From Sesamum alatum (Eukaryota > Streptophyta > Magnoliopsida > Lamiales > Pedaliaceae), in assembly GCA_034509735.1 (NCBI GenBank), contig JACGWO010000001.1, positions 15,578,854-15,642,853 of the forward strand: a DNA stretch of 64,000 bases. Direction: 5' to 3'. Below, piece after piece: positions 50,431 to 63,767 of this stretch. The translations under genes were made by a program, and so were the position numbers. How positions within the stretch are numbered: the stretch's first letter is position 1; every line of letters starts with the position of its first letter. The notes under the pieces were generated by a model. That model was not told the DNA's origin. It made no database searches and was given only the letters and a program-made list of their open reading frames with translations.

Positions 50431-51419
50431 GTGTTAAATGTACTAACGTAATAAAGTTTAAACAGTAAATCTGTAACAAGTAGATAAAAGTTGGAAATTT
50501 TATTACCGTAATTCTGGGTTACAAAACGTTTGAAAAAAAAAAGATATATAACATTGTAACGTTTCTTGAGGTTTAGCAATATTCCTCGTGTGTGGATATT
50601 TTCTTCTCGTTCATTTTCCATGACTTGATGCAGTTATACTTATTTGGGGTCCACTTTGGCCATGTTTCATGTCTCATTGACTAGATTGAATGGGGGCTCT
50701 CCAGTGCCTCGTCGCGGGGTTGTTCGCTATTCCCTTAGGACTCCCGGGCGTCCTTCCACCCAGCTTCTTTTAGCTTCTTCTAACCTCGTCTCCATTTCTT
50801 GGATGACTATCCTGCTGGTTACTTCTACCTACCCGTCAGAACGGGGAGTCACGAAGATCCATACTCTCTGCTGGGACGTGAATCACGTCGACATGTTCTT
50901 GGCACCCTCGGAGTTCTTCACTAAGTTCCATGCATTTCCACATGTGTTTTCGTTGTGGGGCCTGGCATGCTAACACTCTACCTCTGGGGTGATCGTGCAG
51001 CCTCCCTCATCATACTTTGCTTAGTCCTCGCCAACGTATCTAAGATGCGGTTTGCAAAAAACCTCTCTTATGCAACTTACTTTCAATTACCATGAGCTTT
51101 GCTGACCTAGCTCGAATTACCCTTGCTTCCTTGGGGTTCCTTGGGGTTCTTCGGAGTCTTGAAGGAAAATCCAAAATTCCCAATCTTCCTCCAAGTCTTC
51201 TTCCCATCTTGGTAAAACACTCTTCACCATCAAGACCTCTTCACCCACAACATCCACTTCGTGTCGATCTTGACTTAGTAGAGTTATTCTCTCTCTCTCT
51301 CCCAAAGGAGCCAATGAGTTGGGTGACTTAATGAGTCAGTTCGTCTCTTCCTTGTACGACCGCGGGTTTTTTTCTATTGTGAACCGAGCTTCCTTCTTAA
51401 TGCTTGGATGTTTGCTAAG

Positions 51420-51720
51420 TACTTGGTCATCTGCTCCCCCAGCTTCGTGGCCTCCATTCCACTGCTAGTCTACAAGTTGGAATCATCTGCTCCCCAGCTT
51501 TATGACCTACATTCCACTGCTTGTCCACAAGTTGGAAGTCGCTATCCACCCTCGCATATGTCACTCATGCTTTCTCCCCCTGCATATGTCGCTCCCATGG
51601 CGCAAGTCAGCTTTCTCCCCTTGCATATGTCGCTCCTGCGATGCAAGTCGACTTTCTCCTTTTGCATATGTCGCTCCTGCGATGCAAGTCTGCTTTTCTC
51701 CCCTTGCTTAGCGCATCACA
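51420..51720. repeat. Two short tandem repeats in the LTR element
   Basis: The first is a roughly 62-bp duplication around TCATCTGCTCCCCCAGCTT and TCCATTCCACTGCT (51425-51555). The second is three units of about 41 bp with GCATATGTCGCTCCTGCGAT (51583-51705). Open frames across them are repeat artefacts. Confidence 0.75.
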
Positions 51721-51949
51721 CTCCGACTCGTTCTTGGATCTGCTGGCAACACTGCTACCTTCCCGCAAAAGATGATACGGTTGGCATCGCGTCCTATTGC
51801 TCTCACCACAACTCCTTTAGCTTGCCTTGCTCTCTGAGCGACTCTTGCTTCGTATCCCTTCCTATTGGGCCTCCCGAGGTAACCCTCATAACTCAAGAAG
51901 TTGGGAGGTTGTCTATGCTAGCTCATCCCGTTTCCTGCTTCACTCCCAC

Positions 51950-52798
51950 GTGCCACATGGCTGTCTCCAAAAGCGATTTCCTGGAACTCTTGTTTCCTTT
52001 GTCCCACGAATTCTCGTAAGTAATCTCTTCGGATCAACTCCTCGACTTCATTCTCCAAGTAGTGGCACTCCTTCGAGCTATGGTCTCGATCCCAATCCTT
52101 GTCTCTTGGTTGTACCGAGCGTTTGAGTCCGCAAGGTCCGGAGGGTGTATTGAGCTAAATCCCCCAGGGGCACATGTCCGCGTTCACGCTTACTTCCTTC
52201 TGCCCTAAGGGGACCCTTTATCTTCCTCTGTGGCCCTTCCGGCGGCTTGGGCGGATGCATCCTCCACCAACTAGCGAAGAGTCTCAAGAGTTATATGAAT
52301 AACTGGGGGTGGAGGTGGATCCTCGACCTCTTCCTGCCTCTCCTCCTCCTGGGTATGCTGGTGGATTGTCCAAGGCGCGGTCTTGCTCCTGCTGAAGTGG
52401 AGCCTCGACCTCTTCCTGCCTCTCCTCCTCCTGGGTGCGCAGGTGGATTCTCCAAGGCGCGGTCTTGGTCCTGCTGAGGTGAAGCCTCGACCTCTTCCTG
52501 CCTCTCCTCCTCCTGGGTGCGCAGGTGGATTCCCTCTTCCTGCCTCTCCTCCTCCTGGCGGTGCGCTGGTGGACTCTCCAAGGTGTGGGCCTCGACCTCT
52601 TCCTGCCTCTCCTCTTCCTGGCGGTGCGCCGGTGGACTCTCCGAGGCGTGGTCCTCGACATCTTCCTCTCGGTCTTCTTACCTTTGCGCTAGTGCCTGGT
52701 GGATTCTCCAGGGCGTGGCCTTGCTCCTCCTCTCCCCTTCCTCTTTCAGGGTCTTCTTGCCCCACGTTCGCACTCCTTGCTCTTGACCAAGTGTTCAT
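51950..52798 (-). pseudogene. Gag remnant of the Ty3-type element
   Basis: The minus-strand frame from an ATG at 52798 starts MNTWSRARSANVGQEDPERG. It then runs into an expanded Gly/Glu/Arg/Pro-rich repeat (GGGEAGRGRG units of about 65 bp at 52310-52660). Farther on, about 52095-51960, comes DRDHSSKECHYLENEVEEL and RRDYLREFV, resembling the conserved end of Ty3-type gag (RDHGHxTEEC...LIRRGxLxEFV). Frames are broken between the parts. Confidence 0.65.
52310..52660. repeat. 65-bp tandem repeat within gag
   Basis: Four or five units contain CTCGACCTCTTCCTGCCTCT, CCTCCTCCTGGGTGCGCAGG and TGGATTCTCCAAGGCGCGG (plus strand). They are open in more than one frame on both strands. Confidence 0.88.
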
Positions 52799-52838
52799 CT
52801 TTGATGCCTAGACTAGTTTCCCACAGACGGCGCCAAGC

Positions 52839-53221
52839 TGACGGTGAGAAATTCGGGAAATGAACAGCCTAAGCACGTTGTCTCGAGTTGTAACAAGGGA
52901 ATGCAAAGACAAGAAAATAGAAAGTAGAACTTCTATTAATGAAGTGAAAGTGAATTACAAAATAAGATTCACCCCCTATTTATTAGTAAATTCCAGGGGT
53001 GAAAATACAATATTATCCCTCAACTTCCCTCAATCCTACGATCCAGATTAAACTGTCGAGGGCAGCTTCATCATTCCACGTCCCCCACTTCGTTTGCAAC
53101 TTCCCTCAGGTAACCGCCGCCTACTTCCCTCCAACTTCCTTCGATGGCACTAATGTAATAATCTTGAAAATCTTGAGGGTATTTTTATAATTTTTCTTAC
53201 CCTAATTTCCTATCACTATCA
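52839..53221 (-). repeat. 5' LTR of the Ty3-type element
   Basis: The plus-strand start is TGACGGTGAGAAATTCGGGA and the end is CTATCACTATCA. The primer-binding site lies immediately beside it at 52820-52836. Confidence 0.92.
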
Positions 53222-53325
53222 CTTACAAACCTCATAGGGGTATTTGTAATTTTTTAAACAACAAGGAAATATTTGTAATTATGCCAAATCTCAAGAAAGG
53301 TAGATGTAATTTACCCTTTTAATTA

Positions 53326-54180
53326 TGTTTATTTAAATAAAATGTAATAAACGTAAAATAAATAACTAATCAAAATTGATAAACAAAAATATTAATTTAA
53401 AGGTGCATAAATAAAATTATTAGCGAAGCAGATGGGTCAAAGTAATGGTTAATTTGTGAAATAAATATATATATTTGAGGGTTTTGTAATCCATATATAT
53501 TTTGTCAACCAAATTAAGTTACTTTAGAGTTTTTCTCCTTAAGGGTTGTTTACTTTATCTGGCCGGACCGTAAAAGTCCAAAATTGCCCCATATTATTCA
53601 TCAAGGCTGGGGCGCCGAGATTCGCTTATTCCGCGCAGCTCATTTTTGGCTCCTCGGCTTCTTTACGTTTTTGTTCCTGTTTTTTTGACAAAATTACATA
53701 TATTAATTAATACAAAATTGTTTTTGTATTTTCTTAAGAATTAATCAATATATTTATGTTTTTTAATAATTATTAGTTTTAACTCGATTTTATTATGGGA
53801 GTTCACTCGATTGATTGATGATTATGTAGAAATTAGCTTTAACTCTTTTTATACGGTAATTAAATTTTTTTGTACATAGGAAATAAGTCTTAACACAATT
53901 AATAATTTTTTTACTGGCAAAGTACACCCAAAATAATTTTAACTGGAATCAATAATTCTTAAAATAATTATTTAACTCTTCAAAATTATTTTGAGAACTG
54001 GAATCAACTTTTAAATTTAACTCAAATGCATTCTGGGAACTATTTAATATTAATTATAATTAATAAGATATGTAACGTCTATTGTACACCTTTGCTGTTT
54101 ATTCAATTTACCTTTCTCCCAAAAAAAAAAAACATATTAATCAACATATTTTAAGAGTAGTTTATTTTTATTCCAATTAT
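53326..54180. other. AT-rich intergenic DNA, nothing recognised
   Basis: No open frame with family features, no RNA gene and no clear terminal repeats were seen. Confidence 0.4.
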
Positions 54181-54189
54181 TTTAACTTC

Positions 54190-54885
54190 TCTATGTAATC
54201 TCAGTGTGCGAAAATACTTGTTTGTTTGATTGGTCTGTTAATATTGAATGAGTTGTGTTGATTAGGTGGACTTATAGTCATATCACTTCTCTCTAAATCT
54301 GCGTTTTTGTCTCAAACGTAATTGCTTGCTATAGTTGACACCATTAAATTTAAATGTATCACAAATTTCAAGAAAGTTAGAGAGATGCTTATTAGGATTT
54401 TCATCAAGCAAACCGGAGAACTACACGTGCGTCATCAAACTGGAAACCAAAGAAAGAGAACAAGTGAGGTAAATAAAAATAAAAATAAAGCAAAAAAAAT
54501 CCAAATTAATTAAGACTAGCGAGTTATGATATTATTTCGAATTGAATCCCCGGCAATGACGCCAAAAACTTGATGCAAAAATATGTACTAGTAAATGCAC
54601 TAGCTATCAAGTAGTATAAAAAATATCGAACCCACGAGGATTTAATGAAGCAATTACCACAACTATGACTAATCCCTAATTATTTGGACAATCGAAAATT
54701 TGAGTGATTTATGAAACTACTAAGAAGCAATAAAATCAACTATAGCAAGCAATTATGTTTGAGACAAAAACGCAGATTTAGAGAGAAGTGCTACGGCTAT
54801 AGGTCCACCTAATCAACACAATGCATTCAATATTAACGGATCAATCAAACAAACAAGTAATTTCGCACACTGAGATTTTTTCTAA
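54190..54885. repeat. Inverted repeat, arms of about 150 bp
   Basis: The left arm 54190-54345 (CTCAGTGTGCGAAAATACTTG... to GCTTGCTATAGTTGA) is the near-perfect reverse complement of 54735-54885. The spacer is about 390 bp. The right arm is part of the LTR at 54571-55822, so the left arm is an inverted LTR fragment. Confidence 0.85.
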
Positions 54886-55822
54886 TTTAATCCGATATAC
54901 TCTCTAGAGCTATACCGAACCTATTACTATTAAGGAATTAGGGGATCTCTCATCTCCAAAACTCGTGACAATAATGCTTTAAGATTTATGAAAAACCTAT
55001 GGAACCAGATGGATCATGCTTGTGTATGCCTACACATCATTCAACCCACACCCTGAATTACTCTATCCACTATGCTAAAATTCCCTCTCGGTTCATCAAC
55101 ATAATTAAGAAAATCTAAGAGGTGATCAAGTTCTCAAATAATAGCAACAAACACAATAATTCATGGATATGTGAAAATAACAACTAGATTAATCCTGAAA
55201 ATATTTAACACATAGTATCAATTAGACTTCCCATAAGCTTTAGCACAAAAGGAGATTAGTTCATCCTAATTCTAACTAAAGCTAAAGAGAAAGATTGAGA
55301 GAAACTCATGGAAACGTCTATGGCTCTGTGAATTTCTTGCTGAAAAATCGATCCCCTTCTTCTCCTCCTTTCTTCCCTATATAATGAGTCCTAACTGAGG
55401 TAGGAAAGGAATAGGATTCTACCTACCATAGAACTCTTTTCCTTTCCAAATCCTATTCTTACCAAAACTCTAAGGTAGATTACAAAGAAAATAAAATCTC
55501 TTTTCGAATGACCTAAAATCAGAATTTCAGTTTTACAGGTTAGTGCGTCTGCGAATTCCGCCCAGTGAATGTCTGATCACCCATGGATCACGGGTTATAC
55601 TTCTTGCGTTTCTGAAATTGAATCTCTGATAGCCCGTGGGTCACGGGCTAACTTATAATCATTTCTGCAGAATCTTTCCTTTATGTCTGAACTCTTTTGC
55701 TTGCACTCATCTTTTGTCCACCAAAGTTCCTAAATATCACAAATGTACCCAAGAACAAGCATTATATCAAGATAAAATAAGAGTGTAAACACAAGAATAT
55801 GTTGTATAATTTTCCCTAATCA
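54548..55822 (-). mobile_element. LTR plus primer-binding site of a second retrotransposon (truncated)
   Basis: The LTR-like block 54571-55822 starts TGATGCAAAAATATG and ends CCCTAATCA. Read on the minus strand it is followed by TTTTTGGCGTCATTGCCGGGGA-like sequence (54566-54548), a diverged tRNA-Asp-type primer-binding site seen in Athila-like Ty3 elements. No internal protein remains to the left. No second LTR is complete. Confidence 0.65.
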
Positions 55823-55851
55823 AGGGTCCTGCGCATCGCCGGCGTGCATTT

Positions 55852-56604
55852 ATGGACGAGCACAATCAGGAGATGCACAACGACAGCATATCCGCTGGGA
55901 CCAGCTCCCGTCCCAGCGATCGAGACAGTTCAATAGTAATTTCGGACTCCGTTGCCCCATCAGTAAAAACACATACGCATGTCGGAAGTTGGGATGAAGA
56001 GGGCCAGGCAGCACATGGAACAGAAGGCTCTAGATTGCAGACCTGTGTCAGTAGCCCCGCGACGGAGCCTAGACATGGCGTCCGGTACCGATGGGATTGG
56101 ATCCTGGACGGATTACATCCGTCGATTCGGACTGCGGTCAGACCCTGGTGGACATACGACAAGTGAAGGGGATAGTACCGCGCGGAGCGACTATTGAGGG
56201 ACCGCGGTCAGGACGGAGTGAAGATCGTAGGTATCGTTGTTGTTTATTAGTATATCCCTTTTCGTCAACTACTATTCATCCCTATGTATGCACAATGGCA
56301 CTAATGTATTTAAGGAATGTTCAATGTTAAATTCCCTGGATTGATGTATTCGCTTGTGTGTCTATTAATGATTTTAACAGTCGAGAGCTTAATTGCATCA
56401 ACTTATACGAACGTTGAATGGTTGATCTTTACAGTTCAATGGGCTGCCATAATCGCATTACATACTATTAATGCATTTATTTTAAAAAATTATACAAAAG
56501 TTAAGATATATGTCCCAAGCAATTACGTGAAAGTGTTGAATTGCCTAAAAGATTATGATATGAAACGCCGTTACAGAAAAGCATCAAATTTATTATCAAA
56601 TTGA
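55852..56604 (+). other. Two unassigned open frames
   Basis: The first frame (55852-56166, 104 codons) is hydrophilic, Ser-rich and GC-richer than its surroundings. The second (56317-56604, 95 codons) starts MFNVKFPGLMYSLVCLLMIL and has two hydrophobic stretches that could span membranes, followed by a Lys-rich tail. I recognise neither. They may be remnants of a transposon gene next to the LTR or chance frames. Confidence 0.25.
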
Positions 56605-56639
56605 TCTAATAAATTTTGCCAATCCCCTTAAATCTTTCA

Positions 56640-58092
56640 CAGGACAATCCCTAACGTGCATAATATTATTTAGTCAATATGTTATTATTATTCTAAGAAA
56701 AAGAATTAGTATGATTCTCCATACAATTTTATATACAATAATATATTTAATAATTCAACCAACCTACAAACAAATAAATATCAATATACACATATATACA
56801 TTCAAAATACAAATAAAAAAGATATAATTTGACAATGAACAATATTTTTTGTCTCCCAAATATACAACAAAATACACACGACACATTCTTTATACTATTT
56901 TAAACTATCTCCAACAACAAACTCAAACATACATCCTTTTTCTAACACACACTTATTTATTTCTATTTTTTTCTCTCTATCTCCACAAATCAAAATAAAA
57001 CAACCTAAAAACAAAACCAAACATTACGATAGAGTTTGATGATATTTATAAGGGTAAATTATAATGAGTTTTTCTGATGTTTGTCACTTATAAATATTTT
57101 TTTATTATTTGAAAAATTACAGATACCCCCACGAGGGAGTTTGTTAGACGGTCGTTAATTCTAGGGAATATTTATAAATTTTCAAACAATGACAAGATAT
57201 TTATAATTATGGCAAATCTCATGATGAATCGTGTAATTTAATCTACTTATAAATAAATTATAATATAGTTTTTTGGTGATACCAGAGTGAGATGCCTTTA
57301 TTTTATTTGGTGGTCATTATTTAACAATTTAGGCCTTCCATATAACAAAATTTCCAATTTGATGGTCCCAATTGAGAGTCTAGAAGGTAATTATTAATGG
57401 ATAATAACCAATAAAAGAAAAGGAAAAAAAGATTAACCATTAATTTGTCAAACTTGTACCAAACGCTAATATTTACATGTGTAATTAAAGCCACCCACCA
57501 TGTAGCTTGTGCACCTTAATTAATTCAAATTAATCGCGCTTAATTAGGACAATTATTCATTAAAAATTCCTCATCTTGACTTTGTTAAGTAGATGAGTCA
57601 TATTGATGGAATGCCCTAAATTACAAATCTCTCTCAATTGCCATTTCTTGACATAGTTTGCACTTGTGCCCTTGAATTCTCAGTTATTGTCATTTCACAC
57701 CACTTTAATAAGTGAAAAATACAAAGTATCTTATGTTCTGAAAATGAATGAGAATTCTTGTCGGTGGGAAATATCAATTAAAATCTGGTGAGTTTGATAC
57801 ACATTACATATCGATTGCAGATGAAAAATTTGAATGGTATATAAATCTAAAAACTTTTTCTTTCTAACAAAAATTACATTCCCATCAAAGCCGAAAAAAC
57901 TTTTGACGATGAGGATAGATTACATTGCATACTAAATCAACTCTGATAATAAGTTTTAAAATAAATGTTATTTCAAAAGAACTTAGGGGTGAGAGTAATA
58001 GCTATTACTAGGCGTTATCCGATTGTAGCAAGTAGTCTGCAAAAATTGAGGGATTAATTTATAATTATACAAAACTTCAATCCGATCCAAAC
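56640..58092. other. Intergenic repeats, no gene seen
   Basis: 56640-57030 is a diverged copy of the MITE-like repeat at 9275-9777. 57050-57245 resembles a short GGGTAAATTA MITE. The remainder is AT-rich and featureless to my reading. Confidence 0.5.
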
Positions 58093-58715
58093 TAGGGGTG
58101 GCAATGGTTCGGGTTTGGGTGGACCTGGAACCTGCCCCGCCAACTTCGGAAAGGACTTGGGACTCGTCCGCCCTGACATAAAACCCGTCGGGGCAGGCTA
58201 ACACGATAAATCCGGTTATTTTTATTTTTTTCATTTGTTCTATAAATTAAAATAATAAAAAATTTAATATATCAATTATAAATAAATTGTTCATGATTTA
58301 ACTCAAATTCAAGTGGAAAAAAAATCAAGTATAAATCAAATTGTTCATAATAAAACAACCCAAACAATTCATATCAATTATACATTAATAGTAACTACTT
58401 CTTCGTCTTCCTCGTCGTTAAATATTATGTGACAATTTTTCAATTCATCAATTGTTGAACAAGTACTTAATAATAAATAAATTAAATAATATAATATTGT
58501 GTTAATATTTATTATATAATGATAAAAAAATATGTATTATATAAACGGGGCGGGTCTTTAAGGACTTGGGACCCGCCCCAGACCCGACAGGATTCTAATT
58601 CTTAGGACCCGCTACCTATTTCGTTTTCAATTTTTAAACTCGGACTCGTCTCATCAGGGACAGATCCAGGGCAAATTTTATCGTGTTCGGATTGAATTGC
58701 CTCCCTTATCCAAGC
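58085..58715. repeat. hAT-like MITE
   Basis: The element spans 58093-58707, with ends TAGGGGTGGCAATGG and (reversed) AAGGGAGGCAATTC. The 8-bp flanks are ATCCAAAC and ATCCAAGC. The subterminal GGGCGGGTC/GACCCGCCCC repeats at both ends are typical of hAT elements. Confidence 0.75.
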
Positions 58716-58899
58716 ACATGTCCTCGTTCTAGTCACACTGTTTCGAGTCATAACAAAAAGTCTTCTTTCTTATTTTATGTTGTAATTAAACATTGTATTA
58801 TGTTAATCGAACATTTATAAAAATGGAGAAGTCCATTAAAAACATCATTATTATTATAATCTAATTGCAAATTTCGGATTACGATGAATCATGTGATTG

Positions 58900-60002
58900 A
58901 TGTACGAAGCCGCAACGAAAAATCAATAATAGCTCAAAGGCAAAAACTCCTCAGAGAGTCTGTGGAAGAGGGGAAGGGTCCCTTCCTTGGATTTTATATC
59001 CAATTACAAAAATCTGAACCGAACCCACATGTTAACTTCAGACTCCCTTTCGCTCTGAATATCTCTCAATTTCTCCCCAAGATTCTTGAAGTTTGTGGGT
59101 TGTTTTTGTTATCATCTGTAAGCAGGTAAAGGATCGATTATTCTTATTGATAATTTTTCTGTTCTTTTTTTGGGTGTTGAATTATTTTGTTTGATTGGGC
59201 GTCTGATTTGCTTTTTGATTTTGGGGAGTTTTAATTTCCGGGATTTTTCATGTGGGCTGTCTTCGTTTTCTCAGAAATTTGTGATTTCGTTTTCAATCGG
59301 CGAAGAAATGTCGGCGGCTGAAAGCTAAATTGGTGAGTGTGCTATATTTGTTTGATGCAGCGGATTAGAGTTTTTGGGTTCTGAATTTCAGTGGCTATTG
59401 ACTTTCAGGTGTTTGATTATTTGTCTTTTCCTTTTTTTTTTCCGGCAGAATTTTAATGGGAATTTTGAATTCTGATGTCATGTTGATTGAATGTACTGAG
59501 AAAAATCTGTACTAGTTTTTACTTGTTTTTGTGTGCAGTTTCTAAATGGTAATTTTTTATATTATGACTTTCTCTTTTAGGAAATGCTTTACTCTTCTGT
59601 CATCATAAGGTATCTGAAAATGGTGAATTGGAAATTTCATTAGTAGTGTTTTGTTATGGATGTTTGTTATCCATTTTATTTGCTATGTGATCTGGCCTTC
59701 ATAAGTAGTCAACGTCGACTAGGGAATTAAGCGGTTTCGACTGTACGACGACATCTACTTGACACAAACACATCTAGGAACGACTTGTCTATTCCATGAG
59801 GGTGGTCGTTGGATCTGATTTATGGTTATGTTTCTTGCTTTTTCTTTCTTGTTTTACTTTCGTTTATCTACTGTGATTATTGATTTGTTGTTGATTATCT
59901 GAATTATCAAGAATATGGAATTGCACGTAACGTAGAAGATTGAAGAAAACTCAGAGGGCACTCGCGCCTTTCACTTTATAGGGGGTGAAGAAATTATCAC
60001 CA
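58900..60002 (+). promoter_or_regulatory. Promoter and 5' UTR region of the F-box/kelch gene
   Basis: CT-rich leader-like sequence at 58960-59126 ends at a donor AAGCAG/GTAAAG, with acceptor-like CAG sites between 59360 and 59450. This suggests a 5' UTR intron before the ATG at 60003. Confidence 0.4.
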
Positions 60003-61427
60003 ATGGGAGCTAGGTTGAGTTTGAATAATTATAAAGCGAGTGAGCCCTTTGAGGTGTCTCAAAGCGAGGCTTCTAAGAGACAAAGGACATCCTCTAGCTT
60101 TTGGGATGAAAATCCACGACTGATTCCTAGCCTTCCTGATGAGATATCAATTCAGATTCTTGCCAGACTCCCAAGAATTTGTCATTTCAATGCTAAACAG
60201 GTCTCAAGAAGCTGGAAAGCTGCTCTAATGAGTGGAGAACTTTATCAATTGAGAAAAGAACTTGGCACAACGGAGGAGTGGCTCTACATTTTGACTAAGC
60301 TTGGTGGTGAAAAGCTCGTCTGGCATGCCCTGGACCCAGTATCTCGTATATGGCAACGGTTGCCTCTGATGCCAAATGTCTCTGCTGAAGATGGGATGAG
60401 AAGGGGCCTCTCTGGCCTTCGTTTGTGGCACATGGTTGGTTCAAGCATTATTGCAGATACCATAAGAGGTTGGCTTGGGAGGAGAGATGCATTGGATGAA
60501 ATTCCGTTTTGTGGTTGTGCTATAGGAGCTGTTGATGGCTGCCTCTACGTCATGGGTGGATTTTGCAGGGCATCAGCCATGAAATCCGTCTGGCGTTATG
60601 ATCCAATTGTGAATGCTTGGAGTGAAGTGACCCCCATGTCCATTGGCCGAGCTTATTGTAAGACGGGTGTCTTAAACAACAAGCTTTATGTTGTCGGAGG
60701 TTTTACACGTGGTCGAGGTGGACTTACTCCTCTTCAATCAGCAGAGGTTTTCGATCCCCGCTCTGGTATATGGACAGAGATACCTAGCATGCCGTTTTCA
60801 AAAGCACAGGTGCTACCAACTGCCTTTCTCGCTGACCTGCTCAAGCCTATTGCAACTGGAATGACATCATATAGGGGGAAGCTATATGTTCCTCAAAGTT
60901 TATATTGCTGGCCCTTCTTTGTTGATGTTGGAGGAGAAGTCTATGATCCCGAGACAGATTCATGGGCCGAAATGCCCGTTGGCATGGGAGAGGGTTGGCC
61001 AGCCAAGCAGGCAGGAACTAAATTAAGTGTCACTGTTGAAGGGGACTTGTATGCATTGGATCCTTCTAGCTCTCTTGATAGTGCTAGGATCAAAGTGTAC
61101 GATCACCAAGATGATGCTTGGAAGACCATTGAAGGAGATGTACCTATTCCTGACCTCACAGATTCAGAATCTCCGTACTTACTTGCCAGTTTTCTTGGAA
61201 AGTTAAATGTGATAACTAAAGATGTAAACCACAATATCTTGGTTATGCAAGCTGACAGGCAACATCAACTTGATTCCGCTCCGTCTACCTCATCTGCTAC
61301 TTTAGGTGAATCCTTGGAAGAACTTCCCCAAAATGTGACAGAATCCTCCGGGAGTATTTGGAAAGTCATTGCCAGTAGGGTTGCTGGATCTGCTGAGCTA
61401 GTTAGCTGTCAAATCCTCAATATTTAG
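60003..61427 (+). CDS. F-box/kelch-repeat protein (At1g22040-like)
   Basis: A single-exon frame of 474 aa starts at the first ATG (MGARLSLNNYKASEPFEVSQ); an in-frame GTG 18 bp upstream is not used. The F-box covers about residues 40-85 (LIPSLPDEISIQILARLPR...VSRSWKAAL). Kelch repeats follow (about 100-430), with motif pieces IGAVDGCLYVMGGF, GVLNNKLYVVGGFTRGRGG and EVYDPETDSWAEMPVGMGE. Length and end-to-end similarity fit the plant family of At1g22040. Such proteins are substrate-recognition subunits of SCF ubiquitin ligases through SKP1; the substrate of this member is unknown to me. There is no sign of damage. Confidence 0.93.
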   Translation: MGARLSLNNYKASEPFEVSQSEASKRQRTSSSFWDENPRLIPSLPDEISIQILARLPRICHFNAKQVSRSWKAALMSGELYQLRKELGTTEEWLYILTKLGGEKLVWHALDPVSRIWQRLPLMPNVSAEDGMRRGLSGLRLWHMVGSSIIADTIRGWLGRRDALDEIPFCGCAIGAVDGCLYVMGGFCRASAMKSVWRYDPIVNAWSEVTPMSIGRAYCKTGVLNNKLYVVGGFTRGRGGLTPLQSAEVFDPRSGIWTEIPSMPFSKAQVLPTAFLADLLKPIATGMTSYRGKLYVPQSLYCWPFFVDVGGEVYDPETDSWAEMPVGMGEGWPAKQAGTKLSVTVEGDLYALDPSSSLDSARIKVYDHQDDAWKTIEGDVPIPDLTDSESPYLLASFLGKLNVITKDVNHNILVMQADRQHQLDSAPSTSSATLGESLEELPQNVTESSGSIWKVIASRVAGSAELVSCQILNI

Positions 61428-62164
61428 CTCTAGTAAGAGATTTGCTTGATCTACCTTTTCCTAATCTTGCTTTGCTTCTTGGGTAGGTCAGTTAAAAAGC
61501 TTTGAAGTAATTTATGACTCTTGTATCTACTATTTGGGCGCTTTGCAGTAGTAAATATACCCGTAAATATACTGTTGATTATGTCTGAATATATAATATC
61601 TTCTACAAACGCAATATAAATATTCTGCTTTTGGTACCTGCTGGAGTAGATTTACTCAGATTCATGAACGTTGAGTTATACCATATCTCGATTACAGTTA
61701 AGCAGATGACAAAATTTTGCCAATCTTCTCTATCTATGGAACGATGAGTCCTGGTGCCGATATTGGCAAGGATTCTTGTTTGCTTGACCTTTCATGAAAA
61801 TGTCAATCCATATGCCCCTTATGTCTTTCACTTGCTTTTGCGAAAGCCCAGTGGTATTTTGACCTTGTTCAGTTGTTCTAGTACATGTTGGCTAAGTTTA
61901 ACTGGAAAAGATGATTCATTTGTTCGAAGCAGTGACCGTTGAAAGGAGAACTTGACGATCATAACACAAATTTCATGCCAGCAATCTCAAAGGATATTGC
62001 AACAGGTTAAGATAAACTGAATGTGTTTATTTATTCCTTTTATTCACATGTGTACATTGCTTGTAGCAAAATCAAAATTGGACAACTTTCTACAGGATCA
62101 ATACAATATCTATTCATAATTTTCTGTTAACTCTAGAAAAAGGTCTGTATACAACGTTCCAGGT
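61428..62164. other. Convergent intergenic spacer between the F-box/kelch gene and ALD1
   Basis: It holds the 3' UTRs of the two converging genes. The 62-codon frame at 61754-61942 has no support. Confidence 0.5.

Positions 62165-63767
<1,603 letters not shown>

Larger units (their letters stand above)
47856..53221 (-). mobile_element. Degenerate Ty3-type LTR retrotransposon (non-autonomous), sense strand minus
   Basis: The LTRs (47856-48237 and 52839-53221, about 382 bp, roughly 95% alike by eye) begin TG and end CA. Flanking pentamers are CTTAT and CTTAC. On the minus strand the 5' LTR is followed by a primer-binding site TTGGCGCCGTCTGTGGG (52836-52820). The 3' LTR is preceded by a purine tract GGAAGTTGGGGGGCTAC (near 48254-48238). 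The only retroviral-like protein remnant is part of gag. No protease, reverse transcriptase or integrase was recognised, so it is non-autonomous. The internal region is rich in minisatellites. Confidence 0.85.
47513..53325. repeat. MITE (424 bp when intact) split by an LTR retrotransposon
   Basis: The outer element is 47522-47855 plus 53227-53316. The ends GGGTAAATTATATCTACCC and (reversed) GGGTAAATTACATCTACC are flanked by the perfect 9-bp duplication TTTTAATTA (47513-47521, 53317-53325). It is Mutator-type by duplication length, and related copies lie at 14172 and 57050. Confidence 0.88.

Noticed and set aside
52271..52811. Several overlapping open frames on both strands
   Set aside because: They arise from the GC-rich 65-bp repeat in gag. 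Only the minus frame from 52798 continues from the primer-binding site, and even that is degenerate.
59985..60002. GTG start giving MKKLSP ahead of the F-box/kelch protein
   Set aside because: Plant genes start at ATG; the ATG at 60003 gives the conserved N-terminus MGARLSLNNYKASEPFE.
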